Notes: generated by a model not told the origin, from the letters alone. DNA of 32,656 nucleotides from Salinicola sp. (GCA_002695065.1 NZNW01000005.1:1-32656); one strand, 5' to 3'; positions 6,078 to 15,268 are shown, numbered from the stretch's first letter. Numbers and translations: made by a program.

Positions 6078-8102
6078 ATGTTGCAGACGCTACTCCCCAT
6101 TCTGATATTTGCCGCGCTGGCGGTGGGTGCGGCGGGCGCGGTGCGTCGCATCCGGCTGTGGCGCCAGGGGCGGCGCACGCCGATGCGGTGGCATCGGCTC
6201 GCGCTGATGCCCAAGCGCTATCTCAATGACCTGCACCACGTCGTTGCTCGCGACAAGGCGATCGCGCACACCCACGTGGCAACGGCCGGCGGCTTCGTCG
6301 CCGCCATGGCACTGGCGCTGGTGGTTCACGGCTTCGGCTGGCGCAACCCGATTCTGGGCGGGCTGCTGCTGGCGGCGAGCCTGTGCATGTTTCTCGGCGC
6401 GCTGGCGGTCAACCGGCGGCGCATCGACCCGCCGCCCAAGCTCTCCAAGGGGCCGTGGCAGCGTCTCTCCAAGAGCCTGATCGCCTACTCGGTGGGCATG
6501 TTCCTGGTCAGCCTGCCGCTGGTGGGTGTGGCGCCGACCGTGCTGGGTGGCGGCGTGCTGGCGATCGTGCTCGCCGCCGTGCTGGTCTGGGGGCTGCTGG
6601 AGATGGTGGTCGGCATGGGCTGGGGCGGGCCGATGAAACATGCCTTCGCCGGTACCTTTCATCTGGCCTTCCACCGGCGCCCCGAGCGGTTCGATGACAA
6701 CCATCCGGACGCGTCCCCGAAAAAGACACATGACGTCCATCGCGGCAGCCGCTCCACCGCGCTCTTCCCGCTCGATCTCACGGCGAAGACGCTGGGCGTG
6801 GAGAAGCCCGCCGATTTCCAATGGGAGCAGCTGCTGGGCTTCGACGCCTGCGTTCAGTGCGGCCGCTGCCAGAACGTCTGCCCGGCCTATGCCGCCGGCC
6901 AACCGCTCAACCCCAAGAAGCTGATCCAGGACATGGTCGTGGGCATGGCTGGCGGCAGCGATGCCGGCTACGCCGGCTCCGGGCATCCACAACAAGCGGG
7001 CGGCATCGAGGTCGGCAAGCCCGGTTTTGGAAACCACAGGGGCGGGCCAACTGATGCCATCGTGCCGCAGCTGGTGGAGGCGCAGACGCTGTGGGCCTGC
7101 ACCACCTGCCGTGCCTGCGTCGAGGAGTGCCCGATGATGATCGAGCACGTCGATGCCATCGTCGACATGCGCCGCTTCATCACCCTGGAGCGGGGTGAGA
7201 CCCCGGAGAAGGGCGCCGCGGCGATCGACAACCTGATCGCCACCGACAATCCCGGTGGACTCGACAACGCTTCCCGCCTGGACTGGGCGGCGGACCTCGA
7301 GCTGCCGCGCATCCAGGATCGCCCCGAGGGGGTCGACGTGTTGCTGTGGCTCGGCGACGGCGCCTTCGACATGCGCAACCAACGCACCCTGCGCTCGCTG
7401 GTGAAAATCCTGCGCACCGGTGGCGTCGATTTCGCCGTGCTCGGCGAGGAGGAGCGGGACAGCGGCGACGTCGCCCGACGGCTCGGCGACGAGGCCACCT
7501 TCCAGCGCCTGGCCGAGCGCAATATCGCCACGCTCTCGCGCTATCGCTTCGCCCGCATTGTCACCGCCGACCCGCACAGCTTCCACGTGCTGGGCCGCGA
7601 ATACGGCGCCTTCGGCGGCGACTACGTGGTCAAGCACCACTCCACCTTCATCGCCGAGCTGTTCGACGGCGGGCGCATCAGCGTGACGGCGCCGACCCAG
7701 GCGGAGACCGTTACCTATCACGACCCCTGCTATCTGGGCCGTTACAACGGTGAATTCGCCGCGCCGCGCCAGGTGCTTGCCGCCCTTGGGCTGGAAGTCG
7801 CCGAGATGGAGCGCTCCGGCTATCGCTCGCGCTGCTGTGGCGGCGGTGGCGGGGCGGCGCTCTCCGACGTGCCCGGCCGCGCGCGTATCCCCGACATGCG
7901 CATGGAGGACGTGCGCGAGACCGGGGCGACCACCGTGGCCGTGGCCTGCCCCCAGTGCACCGCGATGCTCGAAGGCGTGGTCGAGCCGCGTCCGCGCATT
8001 CGCGATCTCGCCGAGATGGTCGCCGACGCCCTGGTCGAGCCGACAGCGGCGACGAACGCCACCAGCGCGCCAAGCCAAAGCCGCGAGGAGGAACCGGCAT
8101 GA
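6078..8102 (+). CDS. dgcB: Dimethylglycine demethylase subunit B, membrane iron-sulfur oxidoreductase
   Basis: This 674-residue protein probably carries electrons from DgcA to the adjacent ETF. It has an N-terminal hydrophobic part with about five membrane helices (residues 3-22, 69-85, 92-110, 134-152 and 158-180). Two ferredoxin-type 4Fe-4S motifs follow, with cysteines 258, 261, 264 and 268 and then 341, 344, 347 and 351. The C-terminal HdrB/GlpC-type CCG domain has C551, C586-C587 and C624xxC627. The start uses ggag at 8 nt. The stop overlaps the ATG of the next gene (ATGA). The loop between the two ferredoxin motifs is long and Gly-rich (residues 289-325). The assignment to DgcB is strong from order and motifs. 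Confidence 0.92.
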   Translation: MLQTLLPILIFAALAVGAAGAVRRIRLWRQGRRTPMRWHRLALMPKRYLNDLHHVVARDKAIAHTHVATAGGFVAAMALALVVHGFGWRNPILGGLLLAASLCMFLGALAVNRRRIDPPPKLSKGPWQRLSKSLIAYSVGMFLVSLPLVGVAPTVLGGGVLAIVLAAVLVWGLLEMVVGMGWGGPMKHAFAGTFHLAFHRRPERFDDNHPDASPKKTHDVHRGSRSTALFPLDLTAKTLGVEKPADFQWEQLLGFDACVQCGRCQNVCPAYAAGQPLNPKKLIQDMVVGMAGGSDAGYAGSGHPQQAGGIEVGKPGFGNHRGGPTDAIVPQLVEAQTLWACTTCRACVEECPMMIEHVDAIVDMRRFITLERGETPEKGAAAIDNLIATDNPGGLDNASRLDWAADLELPRIQDRPEGVDVLLWLGDGAFDMRNQRTLRSLVKILRTGGVDFAVLGEEERDSGDVARRLGDEATFQRLAERNIATLSRYRFARIVTADPHSFHVLGREYGAFGGDYVVKHHSTFIAELFDGGRISVTAPTQAETVTYHDPCYLGRYNGEFAAPRQVLAALGLEVAEMERSGYRSRCCGGGGGAALSDVPGRARIPDMRMEDVRETGATTVAVACPQCTAMLEGVVEPRPRIRDLAEMVADALVEPTAATNATSAPSQSREEEPA

Positions 8103-9418
8103 GTGTCCGACGACTCGACCCCCACGCCGAGCGCGCCCGGCGTAACCGTCTGCATCCGCGCCACCACGAGTTCGCGCGGCCGGCGTGGCGCTGGACCAGC
8201 GCCGACGGCGTGACGCGCATCAATCCGCATGCCCTCGGCGCGATCGGCCCCAACGGACTCAAGCGTATCGATCGCAGCGGCGCTGCGGTGGAGGCGAGCC
8301 CCGTGGGAGGCGCGTCGACGAGCGCGGAACCGGCGCGGCGTCAGGTCGTCATCGATCAGCCGGAGGGCCATGTCGTGGTGGTGCCGGAGTTGCCGGAAGG
8401 GCGGCTCAACGATCACGACCGCGACCTGTTCGGCCTCGCCCGGCAGCTCGCCGACGGCCATGACCTGGCAGTGACGGCGGTGACCTTCCTGAACGGTGTC
8501 TCCGGGTTCGAGGACGCCGGTGCGGACCGCGTCGTCGATCTCTCCGCCATGGTGACCGAAGGCTACGACCCGGAGACGCGCCTGGCGGCGCTTGTCGACG
8601 TCGAAGCGGCGCTTTCGCCCCGGCACTGGATCTTCGCCGATTCACTGCCGGATGGCGGCGATCTCGGGCGGCGGCTGGCAGCGCGTCTCCTGCCCCAGGG
8701 CGCGAGTCAGGGCGCGAACGCTAGCGTGGGCGATGCCCGCCCGGCGACCCGGGTCTGGCAGCTCAGCGAGGGCCAGACGCTCTCCCGCGCGGGGGACCGC
8801 CAGGACATCCTGCGCGACGTCGCCCGGGTGCTGCTGGCGCTGCCCGAGTGCGCCGAGCCGGTCAGCGAGACGCGTCACGAGGCGCGGGTCATCGAGCTGG
8901 CGACCATGGGTGGGGAACTCTCTTCGGCAGCAAACGAAGTGGCGGCGTCCGGGGTCATCGACCGTGGCCGGGTCGCCGTCGACCCCCAGGAGATCCCGCT
9001 GGCCCAGGCGCCGTTCATTCTCTCCGCCGGCCGCGGCATCGGCGATTGGGAAGGCTACCACCACGCCGCCCGGGTGCTGGGGGCCAGCGAGGGCGCCTCG
9101 CGGGTGGCGGTGGATGACGGCTACATGCCACGTTCGCGCCAGGTCGGCGCCACCGGCACCTTCGTCACTGCCAGCTGCTACGTCGCCGTGGGCATCTCCG
9201 GGGCCGTGCAGCATCTGCAGGGCATCGCCAAGTGCCAGCGGGTGATCGCGATCAACAACGACCCGAGCTGCGACATGGTCAAGCGCGCCGACCTGGCGCT
9301 GATCGCCGACGGCGACGCGGTGCTGGCGGCGGTCTGCGAGCGCCTCGGCCAGCCGCGAGACCAGACCGGTTCGGACGGCTCTTGGACGGATGAGGAGTCG
9401 CGACATGCCGCAGCCTGA
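8099..9418 (+). CDS. etfA: Electron transfer flavoprotein alpha subunit, betaine-locus paralogue
   Basis: This 439-residue protein has a canonical C-terminal ETF-alpha FAD-binding domain (about residues 300-425): ILSAGRGIG, VAVDDGYMPRSRQVGATG, YVAVGISGAVQHLQGI and INNDPSCDMVKRADLALIAD. The N-terminal part is diverged and longer than housekeeping EtfA (about 310 aa), beginning with an Arg/His-rich segment of about 50 residues, as in the PA5400-type paralogues. It starts within the dgcB stop (ATGA), so it is translationally coupled. It would accept electrons from DgcAB and pass them to ETF-quinone oxidoreductase. That it serves this pathway specifically is inference from gene order. Confidence 0.9.
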   Translation: MSVRRLDPHAERARRNRLHPRHHEFARPAWRWTSADGVTRINPHALGAIGPNGLKRIDRSGAAVEASPVGGASTSAEPARRQVVIDQPEGHVVVVPELPEGRLNDHDRDLFGLARQLADGHDLAVTAVTFLNGVSGFEDAGADRVVDLSAMVTEGYDPETRLAALVDVEAALSPRHWIFADSLPDGGDLGRRLAARLLPQGASQGANASVGDARPATRVWQLSEGQTLSRAGDRQDILRDVARVLLALPECAEPVSETRHEARVIELATMGGELSSAANEVAASGVIDRGRVAVDPQEIPLAQAPFILSAGRGIGDWEGYHHAARVLGASEGASRVAVDDGYMPRSRQVGATGTFVTASCYVAVGISGAVQHLQGIAKCQRVIAINNDPSCDMVKRADLALIADGDAVLAAVCERLGQPRDQTGSDGSWTDEESRHAAA

Positions 9419-10289
9419 CCCCCAAGCCGCAGCGGGAACGCCCCATGACGTGAAGACGGCGGTGCTGGTGTCGAGCGGCCGCCACCCGGTCTCCGGGCGC
9501 GCCGGGCGCGCCCGCGAGGATGCCCGCGCCGTCGAGATGGGCCTGTCGCTGGTCGGCGCCGATCTGTCGCTGGTGCATGCCGGCGATCCGGAGCAGGCCT
9601 CGCTGCGGGAGTCTCTCGAGGGATACCTGGGGATGTATCACGGCCTCGACGGCGGACGTCCTGGTGATGAACGCGACGGGCAGTTGTCGCTCCTGCCGCT
9701 GCGTGCCGGCGAGGATGCGGTACCGCTGCTGGCGGCGTGGCTCGAGCGCAGTGGCGTGAGATTGGCCTTGACCGGCCAGCGCGCCGAGTGCGGCGAGGGC
9801 TCGGGCATGGTGGGGTATCTACTCGCCGAGCGGCTGGGCTGGGCGATCGCCACCGGCGTTGCCGCCATCGAACGCTGCGACGCGGAGAGCGTGACGGTGC
9901 TGCAGGCGCTGCCCCAAGGCCAGCGTCGGCGACTCGAAATCCGCCTGCCGTGTCTGATCGCGGTGGACGCTGTCGCCGAGGCGCCACGTCAGAGCGCCTT
10001 CGGTCCGGCGCGGCGCGGGCGCATCGAGACCGTCGACGATCTGCTGCCCGCGGACGAATCGCGTCTCGACACCGGCAGCGCCGGCTGGCAGTGGCAGCCG
10101 GCGCGGGCGCGGCCCAAGCGGCTCAAGGTGGTGAAATCCACCAATGCGCGGGACCGTTTCAAGGCTGCCGCGGCCAAGTCCTCCGCGTCCGGCGGCCAGG
10201 TACTGACCGATCTCTCGCCGGAGGAGGCCGCCGAGAAGCTGATCGATTATCTGCGGGCGGAAAAGATCCTCGCGCAGGACGATCAGTAG
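9405..10289 (+). CDS. etfB: Electron transfer flavoprotein beta subunit-like protein
   Basis: This 294-residue protein is of the ETF beta/adenine-nucleotide alpha-hydrolase fold. Evidence is GQRAECGEGSGMVGYLLAERLGWAIATGVAAIE (the ETF-beta core, about residues 130-162), the PCLIAVD strand and the C-terminal KSTNARDRFKAAA region. ATG 9405 is preferred over the in-frame ATG 15 bp upstream because gaggag (9392-9397) sits seven bases before it. It overlaps the end of etfA by 14 bp and pairs with it as a dedicated ETF. It converges with the next gene, and the coding ends overlap by 7 bp with no visible terminator between them. Confidence 0.88.
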   Translation: MPQPDPQAAAGTPHDVKTAVLVSSGRHPVSGRAGRAREDARAVEMGLSLVGADLSLVHAGDPEQASLRESLEGYLGMYHGLDGGRPGDERDGQLSLLPLRAGEDAVPLLAAWLERSGVRLALTGQRAECGEGSGMVGYLLAERLGWAIATGVAAIERCDAESVTVLQALPQGQRRRLEIRLPCLIAVDAVAEAPRQSAFGPARRGRIETVDDLLPADESRLDTGSAGWQWQPARARPKRLKVVKSTNARDRFKAAAAKSSASGGQVLTDLSPEEAAEKLIDYLRAEKILAQDDQ

Positions 10290-10906
10290 TCCAGCAGCCG
10301 GGGCATCCGTTCCGATAGCCGCTGGCCGCCGAGCACGACGCGTGCCGGATCGACGGCGTGAAAGCGACCGTCGCGAAAATGCTCGGCGTGGTGGGCGTCG
10401 AACGCGACCAGCGGTATCAGGTCCGTGCGGCGGGACTCCGGCAGCATCATCGGCGTCAGGTTGTCCAGAATCAGGTGGGAGCCGTCATCCTGGCGGTAGC
10501 GCAGCACCGCATGATAGGTCGGGGTGAGAGTGTCGTCGGCGGCGAGAAAGTCGAGTCGCCGCGGCGACGTACCGGCGTCGATCAGGATCTGGTACTTGGC
10601 GATGGCGAAGTCTTCGCAGTCACCGAAGCCATCGCGGACCAGGCGATCGAAGCCCTTCCAGGTATCGACCTTTTCGAACTGCTGGCGGGCGGCGTTATTG
10701 ATCACGCGATTGACGAAAGCCAGCCGCTCCTCGCCTTGCCGATTGCTGGCCTGCGCCACGAACTGCTCCCGGGTGAGCGTCACGGCGGTGGCGCCGGGAT
10801 CGTCCCAGTAGGTAAAGCCAGCCGCGGAGGCCGTCGTCGGCAGCACGGCAAGCAGCAGATAGGCCAGGCGTCGAAAACGGGGTGAGTGAAGAGCGGTCGC
10901 TGGCAT
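10283..10906 (-). CDS. Periplasmic transglutaminase-like cysteine peptidase (BTLCP, LapG-like)
   Basis: This 207-residue protein has a cleavable signal peptide (basic FRRL, hydrophobic LLLAVLP, then ASA-AGF near residue 28) and the BTLCP/DUF920 catalytic triad: Cys97 in GDCEDFAIAKY, His132 in YHAVLRY and Asp148 in ILDNL. The best-known family member, LapG, cleaves large surface adhesins under control of the c-di-GMP receptor LapD. No LapD or adhesin gene is in this window, so the substrate is unknown. The start at 10906 has ggag 4-5 bases upstream on the minus strand. It is unrelated to betaine metabolism and marks the end of the dgc operon. Confidence 0.85.
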   Translation of the reverse strand: MPATALHSPRFRRLAYLLLAVLPTTASAAGFTYWDDPGATAVTLTREQFVAQASNRQGEERLAFVNRVINNAARQQFEKVDTWKGFDRLVRDGFGDCEDFAIAKYQILIDAGTSPRRLDFLAADDTLTPTYHAVLRYRQDDGSHLILDNLTPMMLPESRRTDLIPLVAFDAHHAEHFRDGRFHAVDPARVVLGGQRLSERMPRLLDY

Positions 10907-11070
10907 GCGTCTCCATGAATGACACCGAGCTTCGTGAAACCGACATAGCGACGTTTCGGGTATCGACGCAGCCTGTCGCGATGCGATAGATAATAGAACA
11001 TGCGGCCGGCCCGAGGGCCATGCCCCTGATAGCGACTTGCACGGCAACATTTGTCGAACGGAGGTGGATC

Positions 11071-11316
11071 ATGATGATCGTCGATCTCATCGATGGCGAG
11101 GACTTTCGTCAGCGGTTGGTCTCGCTAGGGGTGCATATCCCCGAGGAGGCGTGCCCCGAGAGCTGTGCGCGGCTGGCAGCCGGGTGTCATCGCGCGCGAG
11201 GCGTCGAGGGGCTGGAGCCGGCCATTCGCGATCTGATGCAGCACACCGACGTGATGCTGCCATCCGTTCGCGAGGCGATCGAGCGCCATCTGCTGCCCGT
11301 CTTCGGTACTCCCTGA
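11071..11316 (+). CDS. Small hypothetical protein
   Basis: This 81-residue soluble, acidic protein starts MMIVDLIDGEDFRQRL. A good ribosome binding site (ggaggtgg, 11060-11067) precedes tandem ATG codons at 11071 and 11074, so a longer upstream start is not needed. It has three cysteines, two of them in CPESC (about residues 28-32), and is predicted mostly helical with no membrane segment. I do not recognise the family. It is transcribed toward the TIM-barrel gene, 92 bp away, and could share a transcript with it. Confidence 0.6.
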   Translation: MMIVDLIDGEDFRQRLVSLGVHIPEEACPESCARLAAGCHRARGVEGLEPAIRDLMQHTDVMLPSVREAIERHLLPVFGTP

Positions 11317-11408
11317 GGTCTCGGGCAACGCTGGTACCCAGGGTGACGGTGTCGCGGATCCTTGCCTATGCTGGGAGAGGCAACTGACGCGATACAGGAG
11401 TCGGCGGC

Positions 11409-12254
11409 ATGGCGATGGGACTCTGCACCTGGACGCTCGGCATCGACGACCTCGAACTGCTGATGGACAAGGTGGTCGAGCTGGGGTTCGATGGCGTCCA
11501 GCTCGACGAGCTTTGGGAGCATGCCTCCCCGGCGGCGATCCGGGATTCACTGGCGCGCAGGGAGCTTGCGCTGATGGCTGTGGATGCCCGGCGGATCGGC
11601 CCGCAGGTCGGGGAAGCGCCGGACGTCGCGCAGGGCTTGGACGCCTATCGTCAGGTCATCGACCGCGCCGCCGAACTCGAGGCGCCCGTCGTCACGCTAT
11701 CGATGCTGTCGCTGTGGATTCGGGGCCACGCCACGCCCTTCGACGCCCTGTCGGCAGCGTGCCGCGAGCTGGCCGACTATGCCGCCGAGCGGAAGATTCG
11801 ATTGGCCTATGAAGTCGTCAACCGCGACGAAGCGCCGATGATTCACATGGTCGAGGAGGCCAACCGGCTGGTAGGGCAGGTGGCCAGAGCCAATTTCGGG
11901 CTGGTTCTCGACAGCTACCACCTGCATTTCGAAGAGACCGACCCGGTCGCGGCGATCGAGTCGAGTGGCGATGCCCTAGCGGTCCATCCGGTGTCGGATT
12001 CGACCCGTGGCGGCAACGGCAGCGGCGCCGTGGATTTCGAAGCGCAGTTCGATGCGCTCTTGCGGATCGTTTTTGACGGACCGCTGATCATGGAGTGCCT
12101 GCCGCCGATGCACGATCCCTTCTCGCCGGTGTCGAGCGAGGGCAACCGCCGCATTCTGGAAGACGAACTCTCTCGCTCCCAGGAGATCTGGCGCGGCTAC
12201 GCCCATGCGCGCCGTCGAGCGCTTCAGAGCCTCCGCAACCCCCACATGAAGTAG
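11409..12254 (+). CDS. Sugar phosphate isomerase/epimerase-like TIM-barrel protein
   Basis: This 281-residue protein belongs to the xylose-isomerase-like/AP-endonuclease-2 superfamily. Putative metal ligands are all present: Glu135 (YEVVN), Asp168 and His171 (VLDSYHLH), His193 with Asp197 (AVHPVSDSTRGGNGSGAVDF) and Glu229 (IMECLP). Members include isomerases, epimerases and the 3-dehydroshikimate dehydratase AsbF of petrobactin synthesis, so a link to catecholate metabolism is conceivable next to siderophore genes, but similarity to AsbF is not obvious by eye. Ribosome binding site ggag precedes the ATG by 8 nt. Its 3' end overlaps the convergent permease gene by 31 bp. The substrate is unknown. 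Confidence 0.82.
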   Translation: MAMGLCTWTLGIDDLELLMDKVVELGFDGVQLDELWEHASPAAIRDSLARRELALMAVDARRIGPQVGEAPDVAQGLDAYRQVIDRAAELEAPVVTLSMLSLWIRGHATPFDALSAACRELADYAAERKIRLAYEVVNRDEAPMIHMVEEANRLVGQVARANFGLVLDSYHLHFEETDPVAAIESSGDALAVHPVSDSTRGGNGSGAVDFEAQFDALLRIVFDGPLIMECLPPMHDPFSPVSSEGNRRILEDELSRSQEIWRGYAHARRRALQSLRNPHMK

Positions 12255-14221
12255 ACGCCGCCGATCAACGCGGCGATCAGACCCGCTGGCAGCTGATAGG
12301 GGAAGAATAGATTTCGGCCCAGCCAGTCGGCGGTCACCATGACCAGCATCCCCAGCAGCCCGGCCCCGAGCAGTTGGTGCCTGGCGCCGTGGAATCCCAT
12401 CAGGCGCGCCATGTGCGGGGCCATCAGGCCGACGAAGGAGAGCGGCCCGATGACCAGGGTCGCGGCGACGGTCAGCAGGGCGACCAGTGCCAGCAGCATC
12501 AGTCGGCTGCGATCCACGTCGACACCGAGCGCCCTGGCGGTGGGCGCGCCCAACGGTAGCAACGTCAACCAGCGCTGCAGAGGTAGCGTCAGCGCCAGCA
12601 GGAGGAGGGCGATGGCCACGATCCAGCCGCTCGAAGTGAGACTGGCATAGTAGGTCGACCCACCCAGCCACGAGAGCAACTGCTGCGCCCTGGGGTCCTC
12701 GCTGGCCAGCACGATGGCGCGCATGGCGTCCAGCAGAGAGGAGATGGCGATGCCGGTCAACAGCAACCGCTCCGGCGCAAAGCCACTGCGGCGGTTGCAG
12801 ACGATCAGCACCAGCAGCGCAACGGTGGCCCCGCTGAAGCCCATCACGGAGCCGCTCAGTGGGGCGATGCCGAGCGGCAGCAGCATCAACGCGATCACGC
12901 CGATCGCCACGCCGGCACTGATGCCGAGGACCTCGGGACTGGCCATGGGGTTGCCGGTCATCCGCTGCAGCAGGGTGCCGGCGATGGCCAGCATCAGCCC
13001 GGCCGCCGCGGCCGTGGCCACGCGCGGCAACCGCCAGTCGACGATGAGCGCCAGGTCGCCGGTGCCTGCCACGCTGGGATAGCTGGCGTGGCCATCGAGC
13101 ATGAAGCCGACCAGCAGCGCCAGCGTGCAGGCAACCACCGTCAGGCCCGCCAGCGCCCACAGGCGGCGGTCTGGGCGTGCCAGGCGCGGCATGGTCAGCC
13201 CCGTGCTTGGCGTCGGCCGTGATCCGCTGATCCGCAGGCGCGGCAACAGCCACAGCAGCAGCGGGGCACCCAGCGCCGCCGTCATGGCGCCGGTCGGCAG
13301 TAGCGAAGCAGTGAACGGAGACAGCTGCTGAACGGCGAGATCCGTCACCGCGAGCAGAAGAGCCCCTAGAATCATCGACCAGACGAGCCGTTGGGACAGC
13401 GTGCGGGCGCCGGAGAGCCTTGCGATGGCCGGAGAGGCGAGGCCGATGAAACCGATCAGGCCGATGGCGCTGACCACGCAGGCGGTGATGAATATCCCCA
13501 GGCCCAGGCCGGCGAAACGCAGCTTGCGCAGCGAGATGCCGAGGCTCTTGGCGCCGTCCTCCTCGAGATCGAGCAGCGCCAGCGGCCGCAGCAGCAGCAG
13601 TGCCACCACCACCACGATACCCAGGCGCAGCAGCAGGAAACGGGTGTCGTGCCAGCTGTCCTGGGCCAGCGCTCCCGACCCCCAGATGAACAGCCCCGAC
13701 AGGCTCTCCTGGTGAAACAGCAGCAGGGCACTGTTGATGGCGCTGAAATAAAGGCTGACCACCATTCCGGAGAGCACCACCACCATCGGCGCCAGACGCC
13801 GCTTCCAGGAGAGCGCGAAGACCAGCAGCATCGCCGCGATGCCGCCGGTCAGGGCGATCCATTCCCTTCCGGCCAGCATCCAGCTCGGCGCCCACAGCGT
13901 CGCGACGACCAGCGCCAGCTGCGCACCGCTGGTGACGCCCAGCGTCGCCGGCGATGCCAGCGGATTGCGCAACACCTGCTGCATCAGGCAACCCGCCAGG
14001 GCCAGGGCCGCGCCGCCCAGCAGCGCCACCAGCAGTCTCGGCATGAAGGTGTAGTGCATCACGATCTGGCGGATCCGGTCGTCGTCGGGGGCAACGATGG
14101 ATTGCCACCAGTGTCCGGAAAGATCGCCGAACCGGGTATGCAGGGTCGCGGCTCCCAGGCAGATCGCCAGCAGCAGCAGGATAAGGGCGAACCAGGTGGG
14201 GGACCGCGCGCGAAGCGTCAT
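12224..14221 (-). CDS. fhuB: Fused FhuB-type ferric siderophore ABC permease
   Basis: This 665-residue inner-membrane protein consists of two tandem FecCD/BtuC domains (about residues 1-335 and 345-665), the fused form typical of FhuB. Both halves carry the family segments, e.g. LRNPLASPATLGVTSGAQ near residue 85 and MTGNPMASPEVLGISAGVA in the second half, and the ATPase-coupling region near GLIGFIGLASPAIARL and PLSFVGLMAPHMARL. The ATG at 14221 overlaps the stop of the binding-protein gene by 4 bp. It would import a hydroxamate-type ferric siderophore delivered by the upstream binding protein. No FhuC ATPase gene is present in this window, so one must be supplied from elsewhere. Confidence 0.9.
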   Translation of the reverse strand: MTLRARSPTWFALILLLLAICLGAATLHTRFGDLSGHWWQSIVAPDDDRIRQIVMHYTFMPRLLVALLGGAALALAGCLMQQVLRNPLASPATLGVTSGAQLALVVATLWAPSWMLAGREWIALTGGIAAMLLVFALSWKRRLAPMVVVLSGMVVSLYFSAINSALLLFHQESLSGLFIWGSGALAQDSWHDTRFLLLRLGIVVVVALLLLRPLALLDLEEDGAKSLGISLRKLRFAGLGLGIFITACVVSAIGLIGFIGLASPAIARLSGARTLSQRLVWSMILGALLLAVTDLAVQQLSPFTASLLPTGAMTAALGAPLLLWLLPRLRISGSRPTPSTGLTMPRLARPDRRLWALAGLTVVACTLALLVGFMLDGHASYPSVAGTGDLALIVDWRLPRVATAAAAGLMLAIAGTLLQRMTGNPMASPEVLGISAGVAIGVIALMLLPLGIAPLSGSVMGFSGATVALLVLIVCNRRSGFAPERLLLTGIAISSLLDAMRAIVLASEDPRAQQLLSWLGGSTYYASLTSSGWIVAIALLLLALTLPLQRWLTLLPLGAPTARALGVDVDRSRLMLLALVALLTVAATLVIGPLSFVGLMAPHMARLMGFHGARHQLLGAGLLGMLVMVTADWLGRNLFFPYQLPAGLIAALIGGVYFMWGLRRL

Positions 14222-15156
14222 GGCGTTTGGCCCTCGACGGACGAGTCGGGAACCGCGTCGGAGATGGGGGACTGGGTGCCGACCTCGACCAGCGAACGGG
14301 CCAGGCGCTGTAGTGAGATCAGTCCGCCGTAAGGCCAGATGGGATCGATGAAGCTCACCCGCCCCGCGCGGACCGCCGGCAGGTGCTGCCAGATCTGATT
14401 ATCGTGCAGGGCTTCTTCCACGCCTCTGGGATAAGGCTCGATGACGACGATGCGCGCTTCGGGACGCTCGGCCAGCCGGTCGATCGGGATGCTGGCGTAG
14501 CCCCAGGAGTTGGTCGGACCGGTCCAGGCATTGGTGAGATCGGTGCGGGAGAACAGCGTACCCACCATGTTGCCCTGGCCGAACACGCGGACGTGCTGGG
14601 CATCGCTGAACTGCACCAGATAGAGCGGCGTCTTCCTCCCTCGCAGGGCCTGTGCGGCGCGCTCGAGAACGGCGTCGGTCTCGGCGATCAGGGCCTCGGC
14701 CTGCGGCCGCCGGCCGGTCAGCCTCGCGATCTCGCGGGTCATCGCCAGCGTCGCCTCGTAATAGGGCCGGTCGGTGTAGAAGTTGTCGATCATCCTGACC
14801 GGCATCAGACGCTCCAGGCGGGCGTTGTCGCGGGAGAACAGGGCGCTCGTCATCAGCAGGTCGGGCGGATCCTGGGCCAGCAGTTCGAGGTTGGGCTCGT
14901 TGCGCAGTCCCATGTCCAGGGTCGAAGCGGGGATCGCCGGTGCCTTGACCCAGGCGTTGTAGTTGGGGATGTCCGACACCGCGTAGGGTTCGACCCCCAG
15001 GGCGATGAGGGTCTCGACGACCGTCCAGTTGGCGGCCGCGATCCGCAACGGTTTCGAATCGGCGTCGGCCGGGGCGTCCGCCAGCGCGGTGCTCGTCCCC
15101 AGCAGCACGGCAACCGCAAGTGCGAGGAGAGCTGGAAAAGAGCGAACACGCGACAA
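14218..15156 (-). CDS. fhuD: FhuD-type periplasmic ferric siderophore-binding protein
   Basis: This 312-residue protein has a Sec signal peptide (SFPALLALAVAVLLG, cleavage near ALA-DAP at residue 27) and a class III periplasmic binding fold with a long connecting helix. Typical FhuD features are NWTVVETLIALGVEPYAV near the N-terminus, the DLLMTSALFS strand and WPYGGLISLQRLARSL at the end. It starts with TTG at 15156, since no ATG or GTG in frame leaves an intact signal peptide; aggaaa lies about 10 nt upstream. It is the first gene of an operon with fhuB and diverges from a receptor gene, with two Fur-like boxes between. The ligand is probably a hydroxamate siderophore, which is inference. 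Confidence 0.87.
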   Translation of the reverse strand: MSRVRSFPALLALAVAVLLGTSTALADAPADADSKPLRIAAANWTVVETLIALGVEPYAVSDIPNYNAWVKAPAIPASTLDMGLRNEPNLELLAQDPPDLLMTSALFSRDNARLERLMPVRMIDNFYTDRPYYEATLAMTREIARLTGRRPQAEALIAETDAVLERAAQALRGRKTPLYLVQFSDAQHVRVFGQGNMVGTLFSRTDLTNAWTGPTNSWGYASIPIDRLAERPEARIVVIEPYPRGVEEALHDNQIWQHLPAVRAGRVSFIDPIWPYGGLISLQRLARSLVEVGTQSPISDAVPDSSVEGQTP

Positions 15157-15253
15157 AGTGACGGTTTCCTGGCGACGGAGGAGAGTGGCACGGCGCTCAT
15201 CCGGCCAGAAACGCGGCGCCGGATGCGGCTACGGGCGGTGATGGTAGATCGAA

Positions 15254-15268
15254 TGACAATCGTTATCA
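15254..15268. promoter_or_regulatory. Fur box proximal to fhuD
   Basis: The 15-mer tgacaat-c-gttatca matches the 7-1-7 Fur inverted repeat (consensus TGATAAT-N-ATTATCA) with two mismatches. It lies about 100 bp upstream of the minus-strand fhuD start and so is placed to repress fhuDB under iron sufficiency. Confidence 0.75.

Noticed and set aside
5857-6105. 82-codon frame bridging dgcA and dgcB, with an ATGA overlap and aagga upstream
   Set aside because: The start signals look tempting, but it lies over the hairpin element, overlaps dgcB by 28 bp and its product has no protein-like pattern. At most it could serve translational coupling.
6090-8078. Long open frame on the minus strand opposite dgcB (662 codons)
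   Set aside because: Same antisense artefact; the plus strand shows perfect 4Fe-4S and CCG motifs.
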